Assembly: GCF_000142905.1 (NCBI RefSeq)
Contig: NW_013657642.1
Location: forward strand, 3,688-67,687
Source: Thecamonas trahens ATCC 50062
Taxonomy: Eukaryota; Apusozoa; Apusomonadida; Apusomonadidae
Reading direction: 5' to 3'
DNA length: 64,000 nucleotides
Shown: positions 1 through 10,300 of the stretch, one piece after another
How positions within the stretch are numbered: the first letter of the stretch is position 1
How the letters are laid out: every line of letters begins with the position of its first letter
Position numbers and translations under genes: made by a program
The notes under the pieces: generated by a model
What the model was told of the DNA's origin: nothing
Seen by the model: only the letters and a program-made list of their open reading frames with translations
The model's database searches: none

Positions 1-480
1 TGACATGAATGTCATTCACATTTTCATGATTCGCTCTGTCACTCGTTCGATTGTTTGACATTCAATTGATGTCATTTATCATTGTCAATTGATCATTCGA
101 TTCTTTCTGTTTCTGTTCTTGTTGGCTGACCATGTTCCTTGCTCTTTGGCGTTCATGGTGTCGCAGGCTGTGATGTTGCTATTGTCTGCCCTTATGCTTT
201 GCTTTGGTTGCTATTGCTTTTGATGGTTGACTATAATCGACATGCATCCTAATTGATCATTGCCTTTGCTCTTGTTGTTGCTTTTGATCATTTTTCGTCA
301 TGCTTCAACTGTTCTTGATTCTCCTATTTTCATTGACCTTGACTTCAACATCCACCATCGGGCCTTGCTCACTACACTATCGATTCTCATCTTTGTTGTC
401 GTTAGTCATGGTCAATAGTTTTGCATGCAATGTATTTCGTGTTGACCCTGTTGTGTCGTGGTCATGGGTGATCTGGAGAT
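1..480. other. AT-rich segment without a gene
   Basis: Base composition is clearly AT-rich here, with repeated TTGAT, CATT and CAATTGAT words, whereas the rest of the window is strongly GC-rich. The first 14 bases form a small inverted repeat (TGACAT, two bases, ATGTCA). Related ATTGAT/ATCAAT words recur to about position 260. The only open frame (300-548) is short, lacks the codon bias of the neighbouring genes and resembles nothing I know. I see no gene, tRNA or recognizable transposon. It may be an intergenic island or the edge of a repeat that extends left of the window. Confidence 0.6.
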
Positions 481-1683
481 CTGATCGATCAACCGCGCCC
501 TGCCTCGCCGACCTCAACGTCACCCGAGTCCATCCCATTGCCTGCTAGCTTTGTCCAGTCCCTGTTGGCCTACTCATACGTGTGCTGTGCAAGCCATGTA
601 TGATCTTTGGTTGTTGTTGTGGACGTCATTGCCTCGTTTGATGCCCGTTCCGGCTTTTCTTCAATTAATTCAACGTTCAACTCAATTAACGTCCGCCGCC
701 TTCCCTCTGCCGGCCAAGTACCCGCCGCCCCTATCGCCCACTCCCCACACACACTCATCAGCCGTATCATACTCACTTTCATCAATGCTCAAGCCCAATC
801 GCCATACCTACTACCATTTCGCCCGTCACGACCCCACGTCACGACCCCCCTCATCCCCCCTACCATGCTCATTACCACCCGTCACCACAAACTACCACCC
901 CCCACCCCCTACCCCACCACCATCACTATCATCCCAGCCACAACTACCACCCACAGGTCATGGTCATGCCCTCCACCATCTCGCTGCGCACTCGGCTTCC
1001 TCTTCCTCCTCATCCTCCTCGTCTTCCCGCTCTACGTCACCTCCATCCTCATCCCCAACCCCGACACCCACACTCCCCAACCATCACGTGCCATACTGCC
1101 CATTCACCAACCAATACCAATCTCGAGCCACCCAGCGCCGACCCAGCCCCCTCTGCGCCCCTGCCTCGCCGACCACCAGCCGCCAGCCGCCGCCCGCTCG
1201 CCCGACCAGCCCACCTTCATCACCACCTAGCTCCTTCCCACTACCCGCTACACAACCGACGACCACCACCAAGGTCATCACTCACCGTGCACTATCACCA
1301 GTACCAATATCGCTGTCATCCATATCCATTTACCTCGGCCCATTTCCGCGTCGGCTTGTTTTGTCTAGGCGGTTGAGCACGCCCTCGACCGCCCGACCCC
1401 GCACACGACCCCCACCAACGTCATTGCAAGATATGGCCAATCTGATTTCACTGCTACTCTACTACATATCCACACTACCCCCTTGCACAATCTCCAATCC
1501 ACAGCTGCAGTATTCCGGAATCCGAGTTCTGCCGGCTCAGGCCCAAGTTGTTGGCCCTGTGTCCCTTCGATGCTGCTGGCCCCTCCTCCCCGGACCCATC
1601 TCCGACCCCCACTCCTGACCATGTCCACCCACAACCACCACACCCACACCACACGTACTCACTACCCCTGCAAACATAGCCAT
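481..1683. other. C-rich low-complexity intergenic DNA
   Basis: The plus strand is dominated by C, CA and CT runs. The open frames on both strands translate to proline/serine/threonine-rich or glycine/valine-rich strings with no domain. The same kind of pyrimidine-rich sequence lies in other intergenic regions and introns of this window, so I take it as background. Nothing coding or structural is supported. Confidence 0.55.
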
Positions 1684-2052
1684 TCACTCCCTGCCCGCCG
1701 ATACGCACATCAGCCGACGCCATCCCGTCAACAGCATCACGACGATGGCCGGGATCACTGTCAACGGCGCCGAGAGGAGCGAGAAGACCACCGCCAGGAA
1801 CCGGAGATCGCCCGCGCGTGGCGGCAGAACCTCGTTGGGCCACCGACTGCTGGCAGGCAGCACCTTGAGGGTCGATCTGACCAGCAGCGGTGCGATGGCC
1901 ATGCAGAGCGGCCCGAGTGTCATCATGCCGAGCGCCGAGCGCGTGAGCCCCACTAGCGACCGCAGCACAAGCCGGACCGTCATGTCCCACTGCGGCGCGC
2001 ACGCCAGGCAGATGATGTACAGCGGGGCAGCGCCGACATAGTCCGGTAGCAT
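1684..2052 (-). CDS. small hydrophobic multipass membrane protein, unknown
   Basis: This frame from an ATG at 2052 encodes about 122 residues with three hydrophobic stretches. One lies near the start (around APLYIICLACAP), one in the middle (ALGMMTLGPLCMAIAPLL) and one near the end (FLAVVFSLLSAPLTVIPAIV). A short basic C-terminus follows. The frame stays open and hydrophobic for about 22 codons upstream of this ATG, so the true start may be further 5' or in another exon; 2118 is only a GTG. It lies head-to-head with the CCA-adding enzyme gene and may share its promoter. I do not recognise the family. The hydrophobic pattern and the contrast with the low-complexity frames around it are the only support. 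Confidence 0.4.
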   Translation of the reverse strand: MLPDYVGAAPLYIICLACAPQWDMTVRLVLRSLVGLTRSALGMMTLGPLCMAIAPLLVRSTLKVLPASSRWPNEVLPPRAGDLRFLAVVFSLLSAPLTVIPAIVVMLLTGWRRLMCVSAGRE

Positions 2053-2235
2053 CGTCACAAAATGTGCCGCGCAGCGGACCACGGCCGTGACGAAGCCCGC
2101 TCCATGAAACGTGCCCACGCCACCAAATCAGCCAGCCGACGCGATCCCATTCCATCGAAGCGTTCCTCCCCTTCTCCTTCTACTTGCCACGGCACAGCCC
2201 CGCCACTCCCGCGCACGTCACCCCCTGTCTCGTGC

Positions 2236-3910
2236 ATGCTGAGGTGGCTTCCGTCTGCACACTCACTCACACGGACCGCTCTCGCATACGCTCCCTCGCT
2301 CGCGTCGTCGTCGTCGTCCTGGCTGCCTCCCTCCACCATGTCCGCCCTCAACCCCTCGGCAGACATCACCCTCACCGAGTTTGAGTCCAAGCTGTTCAAG
2401 CTCCTGCTCGAGGTTGTCAATCAGCGGAGTCCGGAGACCGTCCTGCGCGTCGCTGGCGGCTGGGTCCGTGACAAGCTCCTCTGCAAGGAGTCGCACGATG
2501 TTGACATTGCCCTCAACAACATGTCTGGCGTCGCCTTTGCTGAGCTCCTGCAGGAGCACATGGTCGACGCCGGCATGCCCACACACTCGATTGGCAAGAT
2601 CAAGGCCAACCCGGAGCAGTCCAAGCACCTTGAGACCGCCACCATGCCGGTACTGGGCCACTGGGTCGACTTTGTCAACCTCCGCTCCGAGGAGTACGGC
2701 GAGTCGCGCATCGCCATCTCCAAGCCCGGCACTCCGCAAGAAGATGCCCTCCGCCGCGACCTCACCATCAACGCCCTCTTCTATAACATCAACACCGGCA
2801 CCGTTGAGGACTTTACCGGCTGCGGCCTCAACGACCTTGAGAGCGGTGTCATCCGCACGCCGCTGCCGCCCAAGAAGACTTTCCTCGACGACCCGCTCCG
2901 CATTCTGCGCGCCATCCGCTTTGCCTCGCGCTTCGGCTACGACCTCGTCGAGCCGGTCGTGGAGGCCATCCGTGACGACGAAGTCCGCGTTGCGCTTGCG
3001 AGCAAGGTCTCGCGCGAGCGCTTTGGCATCGAGATCGCCTCCATGCTCCGTGGCCCGGCCCCGGTCCTCTCGCTCAGCTACCTCACCCACTTTGACCTTG
3101 TCCCAATCTGCTTCAACGTTCCCGACGCGGTCACCGACGACGGCATCGACACCTTGCCACCGCCGGCCTTGCCGACGCTGCCGCCTTTTACACCCTCGCC
3201 GAGTCGGACCGTTCGCCGGGGCTGGTCTCGCTCGTCCCGTCGACCAAGCCCGACGAGCCCGAGATTATTGCCGATGGCGAGACACCGCGCGACGCGCTCC
3301 GTATCAACACCTACCTTGCTGCATTCCTTCTCCCTCGTGCGCATGTCTCTGTCCCGGGCAAAAGGGTCGCCTCACCCCGCTGGCCCAGTACCACATTGTC
3401 TCCTCTATCAAGCGCTCCAACCGCGACGCCGCCCTAGTCGCCACCCTCCACGCCGTTGCGCTTGCCTTCCGTGACGTTCTGACCGGCGCGTCTCCCGACG
3501 ATCGCGCTTCCATCGGCGCCATCCTCCGCATGGGCGCCAAGCACCACTGGGACGTTGCCCTCGCCCTCGCCGCCATCCTCCTCTTGCCCTCGAGCCCGGT
3601 CCCGGCCGTGGAGACGACTCCGACCGAGATCGCCGCCTCGTTCTCCGCCGATGCCCACCCTGACGTCTACGCCCGCTACTCGGCCATGTATGCCCGCGTT
3701 CGCGACTTCTTTGGCTCGAACCACCCGTGGGACCTCCGGCCGGCACTCTCCGGCTCCGACATCATTGCCGCGCTCAACCTCTCGCGCGGCGGGCCCATCG
3801 TCGGCGAGGTCACCCAGGCCCTCATCGCCGCCCAGCTTGCTCACCCAGACAGGTCATCTGACGACTGGCGTGCCTGGGTCGTCGACAACTTTGGCGCCCA
3901 CGCCGTCTAG
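2236..3910 (+). CDS. TRNT1: CCA-adding tRNA nucleotidyltransferase, two apparent frameshifts
   Basis: Adds CCA to tRNA 3' ends, in cytosol/nucleus and mitochondria. The class II polymerase-beta head is clear. With the internal ATG at 2338 as residue 1, there is a GGWVRD motif, the metal-binding pair D54/D56 in HDVDIAL, RRDLTINAL, and DPLRILRAIRFASRFG for base recognition. The helical C-terminal half follows. Two in-frame ATGs matter. That at 2236 adds 34 residues beginning MLRWLPSAHSLTRTALAY, basic and without acids, like a mitochondrial presequence; that at 2338 gives the cytosolic form. Near 3160 and at the AAAA run 3360-3363 the reading frame slips, each time as if one base were missing. 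The middle segment (about 3160-3360) reads sensibly only in the third frame. With both bases restored the protein is about 558 (long) or 524 (short) residues, normal for the family. Error in the consensus is likelier than a pseudogene. Confidence 0.9.
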
Positions 3911-4066
3911 CCCCATCGGTCACCCCCCAGCCGGCCACATTGCCACGTGAAATCCGACGCAAACACCTGCCGCCCTCTCCACTCGCTCAACTTCAAGCTA
4001 GACACCACCTCCCCATTCCTCTCCCCTCCGCCGACCCTCTCTCACCGCCCATCCCTGCACGCACAC

Positions 4067-4853
4067 ATGTCGTCCACCAGCATGTACACTCGTGCCCTTG
4101 TGGTCGTTGCTGTGGCCCTCTCGCTCTGCTTCGCCACAGTTGCTCTCCCCGGTACGTACGCTTCCCTCACCTGCTGACCTCACCGCCTGGTCGCGCACAC
4201 CACTCACACACTCTCCCCCTTCCCCTTTCGCAGTCTTTGACTCGCAGTACACCGAGGACTGCATGACCCGCAGCTTCTCACAGGAGACCATCAAGCCTGG
4301 CTTCGAGATCCCCCATGATGGCGTCCACCTCCACTCGTTCCGCTCCGCCTCGGAAGGCATTTTCCACACCGAGGTCTCCGACGTACTTCGCGACGACCGC
4401 GTCCTCATCCTCGGCGTGCCCTTTGCCATGGAGACCAGCTACCTCGCCGATCTCAAGTACTGGGCCAAGGAGCTGAAGCAAGTCCGCCGCCAGCTCGGCC
4501 TCGATCACGTCTTTGTCGTCATCGCCGGTAACCCGTACGAGGCCAATGCCATGCACGAGTCCGAGAGTCTCAACGGCGAGCCCATCGACAGCATCATGTC
4601 GTTCTGGTCAGACTCAGACATGCAGATCGCCAAGCGCCTCGGCATGGTCTACGATGCTCGTCCCGACGGCCTCGGCATCACCTCGCTCCGCTACGCCGTT
4701 CTCGTCGACCACTTTGACGTCAAGTACGTCGCCTCTGAGCCGCACCACTCCATCGACGCGGTCGCCTTCCGCAACCTCTTTGACGCCATCCAGGACCTGA
4801 TTACCAGCGGCGCCATTCCGCCACAGCTTCCCCGCGGCCACGACGAGCTGTAG
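4067..4853 (+). CDS. secreted peroxiredoxin-5-like protein lacking the peroxidatic cysteine
   Basis: Two exons, 4067-4151 and 4234-4853, joined across an 82-nt intron (GTACGT...TTTCGCAG), give 234 residues. Exon 1 encodes a signal peptide: basic start, then ALVVVAVALSLCFATVALP. The rest follows the Prx5/redoxin layout: VLILGVPFAMETSY at the active-site loop, a helix rich in K and E, VFVVIAGNPYEANAM, FWSDSDMQIAKRLG, then a final strand YAVLVDHFDVKYVASEP. In Prx5 enzymes the loop is PGAFTPGC with the catalytic Cys. Here the aligned residues are PFAMETSY, so neither the Thr nor the peroxidatic Cys is kept. It is therefore probably not a peroxidase, and a binding or structural role is inferred. 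Assignment to the thioredoxin-like fold rests on pattern similarity alone. The 3' end faces the serine protease gene 47 nt away. Confidence 0.6.
4152..4233 (+). other. intron, redoxin-like gene
   Basis: 82 nt, donor GTACGT, acceptor TTTCGCAG, with a CTGAC branch-like element. Removing it joins the signal peptide to the redoxin domain in frame (phase 1); read through, the frame meets a stop inside the intron. Confidence 0.85.
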
Positions 4854-4900
4854 CTGCTAAAACCTCATCAGGCCTTTGCCTGCAAGGAAAACTGCCCTCT

Positions 4901-7021
4901 TTATTCGTCCGATGACGACGACGCGTAGTACGAGTAGTAGTACGACGACGAGGCAACAGACGTCACATCTGCCTCGGCAGACCCAAGATCGGCCGGCTCC
5001 AGCGTAGGTGCTGCCATCGAACATGTGCCCCACTCGGCGACTGCGTCGTCTTTGGCTGCCGGCACGTTGATCGAGCCTGCCGGCTGCGCCTCGAGCTCGA
5101 TGCCGTCGTCAGTCGCCATGTCGGTCGCGCTCGAGTTGCCGCTCTCCTCGCGCTTGGCCACTGCAATCGGCGGCATGTCAACCACGGCGAGAGGAAGTGC
5201 TGCGCTTGCGAATCTGCGATGCCGCGCGTCCGACCGACGCTTGGCCACAAACGCTGCCGCCACGAGCACCCCAATAACGACCAGGCAGAGAACCGCCACC
5301 ACAAACAGTATTGTCGACGACGTCTGCCCTCTCTTTGCCGGTGGAAGCGCGCCGACCTCCTGCTCCGAGATCTCCACTGTGGCCGCCTGGACCCCATAGC
5401 TGACCGTGGCCGCTAGCACTCTCACCGCCCGGATCCGTAGCCGGCGCGCACCGGCCCGGAGGACAAAAACCTCTCCAAATGTACCCGCATGCTCTCCGTA
5501 CGTCATGATAGGAAACGTCTGTCCGGCCGTGAGCGGATGGCTGCGGTCCTCAATGAGAAAGAGCGCGCCGGCAAACTCCACGCTGCCCGCCACCCGCACT
5601 GGCGCCCCCGAGGCGAGCGCGCTCGTGACCACAACCTTGAACCGCGAGCCCGTCGTCAGCGTGAGCGAGCCAGCAACAAAGCCGGCGCCGCTCGTAAGCA
5701 CCAGCTCGCCCGACGCCGCCACCAACACACTTCCGTTGACCACAAGCGAGCTGCTCGCACCAACAGTGAGCACCCCATCTGCAGTCACGACGAGCGAGCC
5801 GGACGCGCTTGCATTCCCAACCACATTGGCTCCGCCGACCACCTGCAGTGCGCCATCAGTCAGCTTACCGCTCACGTTGCCAGAGAGAACCGAGCCACTG
5901 CCGCCAGTCCCACTGGCTGTCCCTCCTGTTGCCGTTCCGCCGGTCGAAGCCCCGGTCCCGGCCGACGTCCCGCCAGTGCCACTAGCCGTCGCCGTAGTCG
6001 CGTTGCCTCCCGTCGTCGCCGTCGTCGTCGCCGTGCCTCCCGTCGTCCCGGCTGTCGTTCCTCCCGTCGACCCGGCGCTCGACTGAGTGACCGGCGTGCC
6101 GGACGAGCAAGCCGCTGAACCGCCGCCAAACGTTGTCGAGTATGCCGTCGACGAGTCTATCAGCACCGGCTTGTCGCCCTCCATTCGCGCCACCATCCAC
6201 GGCACGTACGACGAGACCCGGGTGTTGACAGCCCAGAACACCGGGTGCCCGCACGGCTGCCAACTCGACCCGCCAAACGAGGTAATACCGACCTGGACCA
6301 GCCCTCCGTCAACTGCCTTCACATACACCGGGCCACCCGAGTCACCCGTGCACGAGTCGCGCGACGAGACGCACTGCTCGCCGGCGCAGATGTGCGACGA
6401 GAGAATGGCCACGCCGTCGCTAGCGTAGTTGCTGGCACAGTCACCGTTCCGCTGGATAAGGGTATCGATCGTCTTCAGCACGGTCGGCCACACATCGCCG
6501 CCGGTGTTGGTCGCGCCCCACCCGGCGAGTGTTGCCACTGCGTAGTCCGGTGGGTCTGCCGACGCCAAACGCGCCAGCCTGACGTCCGCCCGCCCAAGAT
6601 CAACCGGCGTCGAGAGTCGAATCAGTGCCACATCGTCGTGCTCGGCCGTGTAATCGTTGTACGACGCATGCACGTGGACGAGATCGGCTTGCACAAGCTC
6701 GCTCGTGTCCGCCGTCGTCTGATCGTGTCCGCCTGGCCAGACATACAGCTGGCTCGGCGTGTTGCGCCGGTCGTACACACAGTGCGCCGCCGTCAGCACC
6801 CACCGCGCCGACAACAGCGTCCCCCCGCACATCACATCAAAGTGCAACCCGTCCACAATGCCCACAAGATCCGGGAACTGGCCAGGGCTCGCCTCGCTCC
6901 CGCCTACAATCCGCGGCGCCTCCGCCGCCACGCCTCCGCTCCCCGCCACCACCGCCGCCGCCACCACCACCACCACCGCCACCACCGCCATATTCGCCTC
7001 CCGCAGACTCGTCCTAGCCAT
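4901..7021 (-). CDS. trypsin-like serine protease with beta-solenoid-like stalk and C-terminal membrane anchor
   Basis: 706 residues from the ATG at 7021; the longer open frame starts at a GTG. A signal sequence (AVVAVVVVVAAAVVAG) precedes the activation site RIVGG. The S1 triad is intact: His80 in LTAAHC, Asp130 in HDDVALIRL, Ser228 in CTGDSGGP. After the protease domain comes a Thr/Gly/Ala linker. A region of short repeats of the type GxLxVxxxGxLxV follows (about residues 385-510), ending in GQTFPIMTYGEHAGTF, which resembles beta-helix passengers of bacterial surface proteins. One transmembrane helix (TILFVVAVLCLVVIGVLVAAAF) and a cytosolic tail ending SSSYYYSYYASSSSDE complete it. The sequence shows an active cell-surface or secreted endopeptidase; its substrate is unknown. 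The tail motif recurs in other proteins of this window. Confidence 0.85.
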   Translation of the reverse strand: MARTSLREANMAVVAVVVVVAAAVVAGSGGVAAEAPRIVGGSEASPGQFPDLVGIVDGLHFDVMCGGTLLSARWVLTAAHCVYDRRNTPSQLYVWPGGHDQTTADTSELVQADLVHVHASYNDYTAEHDDVALIRLSTPVDLGRADVRLARLASADPPDYAVATLAGWGATNTGGDVWPTVLKTIDTLIQRNGDCASNYASDGVAILSSHICAGEQCVSSRDSCTGDSGGPVYVKAVDGGLVQVGITSFGGSSWQPCGHPVFWAVNTRVSSYVPWMVARMEGDKPVLIDSSTAYSTTFGGGSAACSSGTPVTQSSAGSTGGTTAGTTGGTATTTATTGGNATTATASGTGGTSAGTGASTGGTATGGTASGTGGSGSVLSGNVSGKLTDGALQVVGGANVVGNASASGSLVVTADGVLTVGASSSLVVNGSVLVAASGELVLTSGAGFVAGSLTLTTGSRFKVVVTSALASGAPVRVAGSVEFAGALFLIEDRSHPLTAGQTFPIMTYGEHAGTFGEVFVLRAGARRLRIRAVRVLAATVSYGVQAATVEISEQEVGALPPAKRGQTSSTILFVVAVLCLVVIGVLVAAAFVAKRRSDARHRRFASAALPLAVVDMPPIAVAKREESGNSSATDMATDDGIELEAQPAGSINVPAAKDDAVAEWGTCSMAAPTLEPADLGSAEADVTSVASSSYYYSYYASSSSDE

Positions 7022-7386
7022 GCCCAACCCAACTAGCACCACACTGTCTACCTCCCTTCTTGAGAGCCAAGTCAAGAGGGATGCACACACGCATACACGC
7101 ACACGCACACCGTCCTATCCCCAAGCCCGACCGTCGCCCGCCGCCCGTCGCCCGTCAGCCGACCAACTGCCAATCCTGCGAACCAACGAACGGACTAACC
7201 AGCTCCAATCCGTGGCGCATGTGACTGCCGCCAGCTTCCTCAACACCCCCCCACGACCCACCACCAGCACCACCACCACCCACTCCTCCCCCCTCCCCCC
7301 CCCCTCCTCCCTACATCCACCGGGTTACCACCTCACCACCACACGCCACACGCCACACTACATTACCTCCTGCCCTCCTTCCCACC

Positions 7387-10300
7387 AGTACGCTCCCTCT
7401 CCCCTTCCCAACCTACCGCCCCCGACCACCTCCTCCGTCCAGCCTCCACAACGCCCCCTGCCCATGCCCCTAACCCCAACCCCCCACCCAAACACCCACA
7501 TACCCACCCCACACACACGCATACCAACCCCCCACATACAGCCACCTTCCACCTCTCCCCCTACTGCACTCACCCATCCTGTCTCCTGCACCACCTTCCC
7601 TGCATCGCCCGGCCAACCCTTTTTTTTGCCCGCAACACCCCTCACCACCCTCACCGCCCTCACCCCCCCCCCCCCTACACAGTGCCGATCTTCCAAAAGT
7701 CGGTGACAGATCTGGTCCGTGGCATCCGGTCGAACAAAAAGTCCGAGAGCGAGTACATCAATGCTCAGATCGCCGCCATCAAGGAGGAGCTCAAGCAGCC
7801 ACAGCTGGTCAAGAAGGTCGTTGCCATCCAGAAGCTGACCTACCTGCAGATGATGGGCTACGACATGGCATGGGCTGCTTTTAACGTCATCGAGGTCATG
7901 TCTGCACCAAAGTTTGCCTACAAGCGCGTCGGCTACCTTGCAGCCTCGCAGTCGTTCAACCCAGAGACCGAGGTCCTCATGCTCGCCACCAACCTGTTCA
8001 AGAAGGACTTTGCCGCAGCCAACCAGTACGAGTCCGGCATGGCCATCAACTGCCTTGCCAACGTGTGCACAGAGGACCTTGCCCGCGACCTCGCCTCGGA
8101 TATTGTGGCCATGCTCAACAACTCCAAGCCGTACCTCCGCAAGAAGGCCGTCCTCGTCCTCTACAAGATCTTTCTGCAGTTCCCTGAGGCTCTCCGCCCG
8201 GCCTTCCCGCGGCTCAAGTCCAAGCTGGAGGACTCGGACGTGTCGGTCATTTCCGCCGCCGTCAACGTCATCTGCGAGCTTGCGCGCAAGAACCCCAAGA
8301 ACTACCTCTCGCTCGCCCCGGTCTTTTTCAAGCTCCTCACCGTCTCCAACAACAACTGGATGCTCATCAAGATTGTCAAGCTCCTGGGTGCACTCACGCC
8401 CCACGAGCCACGCCTCGCCAAGAAGCTCATCGGCCCGATGACCAACCTCATCAACACCACTCCTGCCATGTCGCTCCTCTACGAGTGCATCAACACCTGC
8501 ACCATCGGCCTCAACCAGCACCTGCCAGTCATCCAGCTCTGCGTCGCCAAGCTCCGCGCCTTTGTCGAGGATCCCGACCAGAACCTCAAGTACCTCGGCC
8601 TCCTTGCCCTCGGCAACATCATGGTCTACCACCCGCGGGCCGTCGCTGAGCACCGCGACCTCATTCTCAAGTGTCTTGGCGACGAGGACATCACCATCCG
8701 CACCCGCGCCCTCAACCTCATTCCGGGCATCGTCTCCAAGAAGAACCTTGTCGACATTGTCCGTACCCTCATGGCGTATGTTCCCAACGCCGAGGGCGCG
8801 TACCGCGACGCCATCGTCGCCCAGGTCATCCGCGTCTGTTCCCAGGACTCGTACGCAGCGCTCCGCGACTTTGAATGGTACATCTCCATCCTGGTCGAGA
8901 TGACCCGCATTCGGGGCACCAAGCACGGCCGCCTCATTGCCGACCAGTTCCTCGACGTCGCCATCCGCGTCCGCGTTGTCCGGCCCTACGTTGTTCAGAA
9001 CATGGTCAACCTGCTGCTTGACCCGCGCTTCCTTGCCGACAACCCCAAGGGCAAGGACTCCATCTCCGAGGTTCTCTACGCTGCCGCCTGGATTGTCGGC
9101 GAGTTTGCTGCCGAGCTCAACAACGACTACTTTGTCCGCGTCATGCAGGCCATCATGCAGCCGCGTGTCTCCACCCTCCCGCCGCGCATCCAGGGTGTTT
9201 ACCTGCAGAACGCCGTCAAGCTCTTTGCCGAGGCCGTTGCTCGCTTTGGCCTCCCCTCCGCCGCCGCCCTCACCGCCCCCGTCGACGGTGATGACGCCGA
9301 CGCCCAGCCGGCCGCCGCCCGCGGCCTGCTCATCGGCGACGCTGCTGCGCCCAACGATGAGAGCCCAACCAACGGTTCTTCGGCCCATCCGGGCCACGAA
9401 GTCACCAACGAGCTGGCCTCGGTCTTTGTCGCCCGCATTCCGGCCTTTCTGCAGTCGACAGCCGAGGACGTCCAGGAGCGCGCGTGCTCGTTCCAGCAGG
9501 TTCTCGCGGTCGTCCGCGAGGCCCTCGTTGCCGGCACCGACCCGGCCATCATTCTCCCGCAGGTCCGCGCTCTCTTCAAGGGCAAGATGAACCCGGTCGC
9601 GCCCAATGCCCAGTCCAAGGTCCCGGTCCCGGCCGGCCTCAACCTCGACGCCTGGATCAACTCGCCGCCCGACGAGGCCCTCTGGGAGTCGATGTATGGT
9701 GACCAAGCCGTCTCACTCAACGACTCGTCGGCCTGGGGCGCTTCGCCTGGCATGGACCCGGCCTTTGGCGCCGCCGACCGCTTCGTCGGCATGGGCTCCG
9801 ACACCATGTCGTACGGCTCGACGCCCGCCGGTGGCCAATCGGCCCGCTCGCACGACATCAACTACCTCGGCTCGGGCTCGTCTGACCCGCGCATCCGCGA
9901 CATCGACGTCTCGGCCATCCCTATCGAGACCCTCACCATCGGCGCCAATGGCGAGGCCCAGTTTGGCGCCTCGGGCCGCCGTCGCCGCCGCCGTCGTCGC
10001 GGCGCCGGCCTCGCCGTCAACGCGCCCGCCGTCAAGCCGGTCGAGTACCAGGTCGACACCACCTACGACATGCCCGAGGGCATCTCGCTCGAGGAGGACA
10101 ACCCCGAGTCCGAGGAGGAGGACGAGATTGCCAAGGCTCTCAACATCGACCTCTCCGCCCCGCTCGGCGCCGACGAGGTCCTCCCACAGCGCCAGCACCG
10201 CGTTGCCGGTGCGCCGTCGTCAGCCGCCGCCGCTGCACAGCCTGCCGCACAGCCGGTCACCATCGGCCGTTCCGGCCGTCGTCGCCGTCGCCGTGGCGCT

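Noticed and set aside
551-1618. Long Pro/Ser/Thr-rich ORF on the plus strand, and several antisense ORFs in the same place
   Set aside because: Composition follows the C-rich DNA; no domain, no consistent codon bias, and overlapping frames on both strands are equally open.
7358-9706. 782-codon minus-strand ORF opposite AP-3 delta
   Set aside because: It is the mirror of a GC-rich coding frame, starts at an arbitrary codon and shows only Val/Leu/Asp/Gly-rich sequence without domains.
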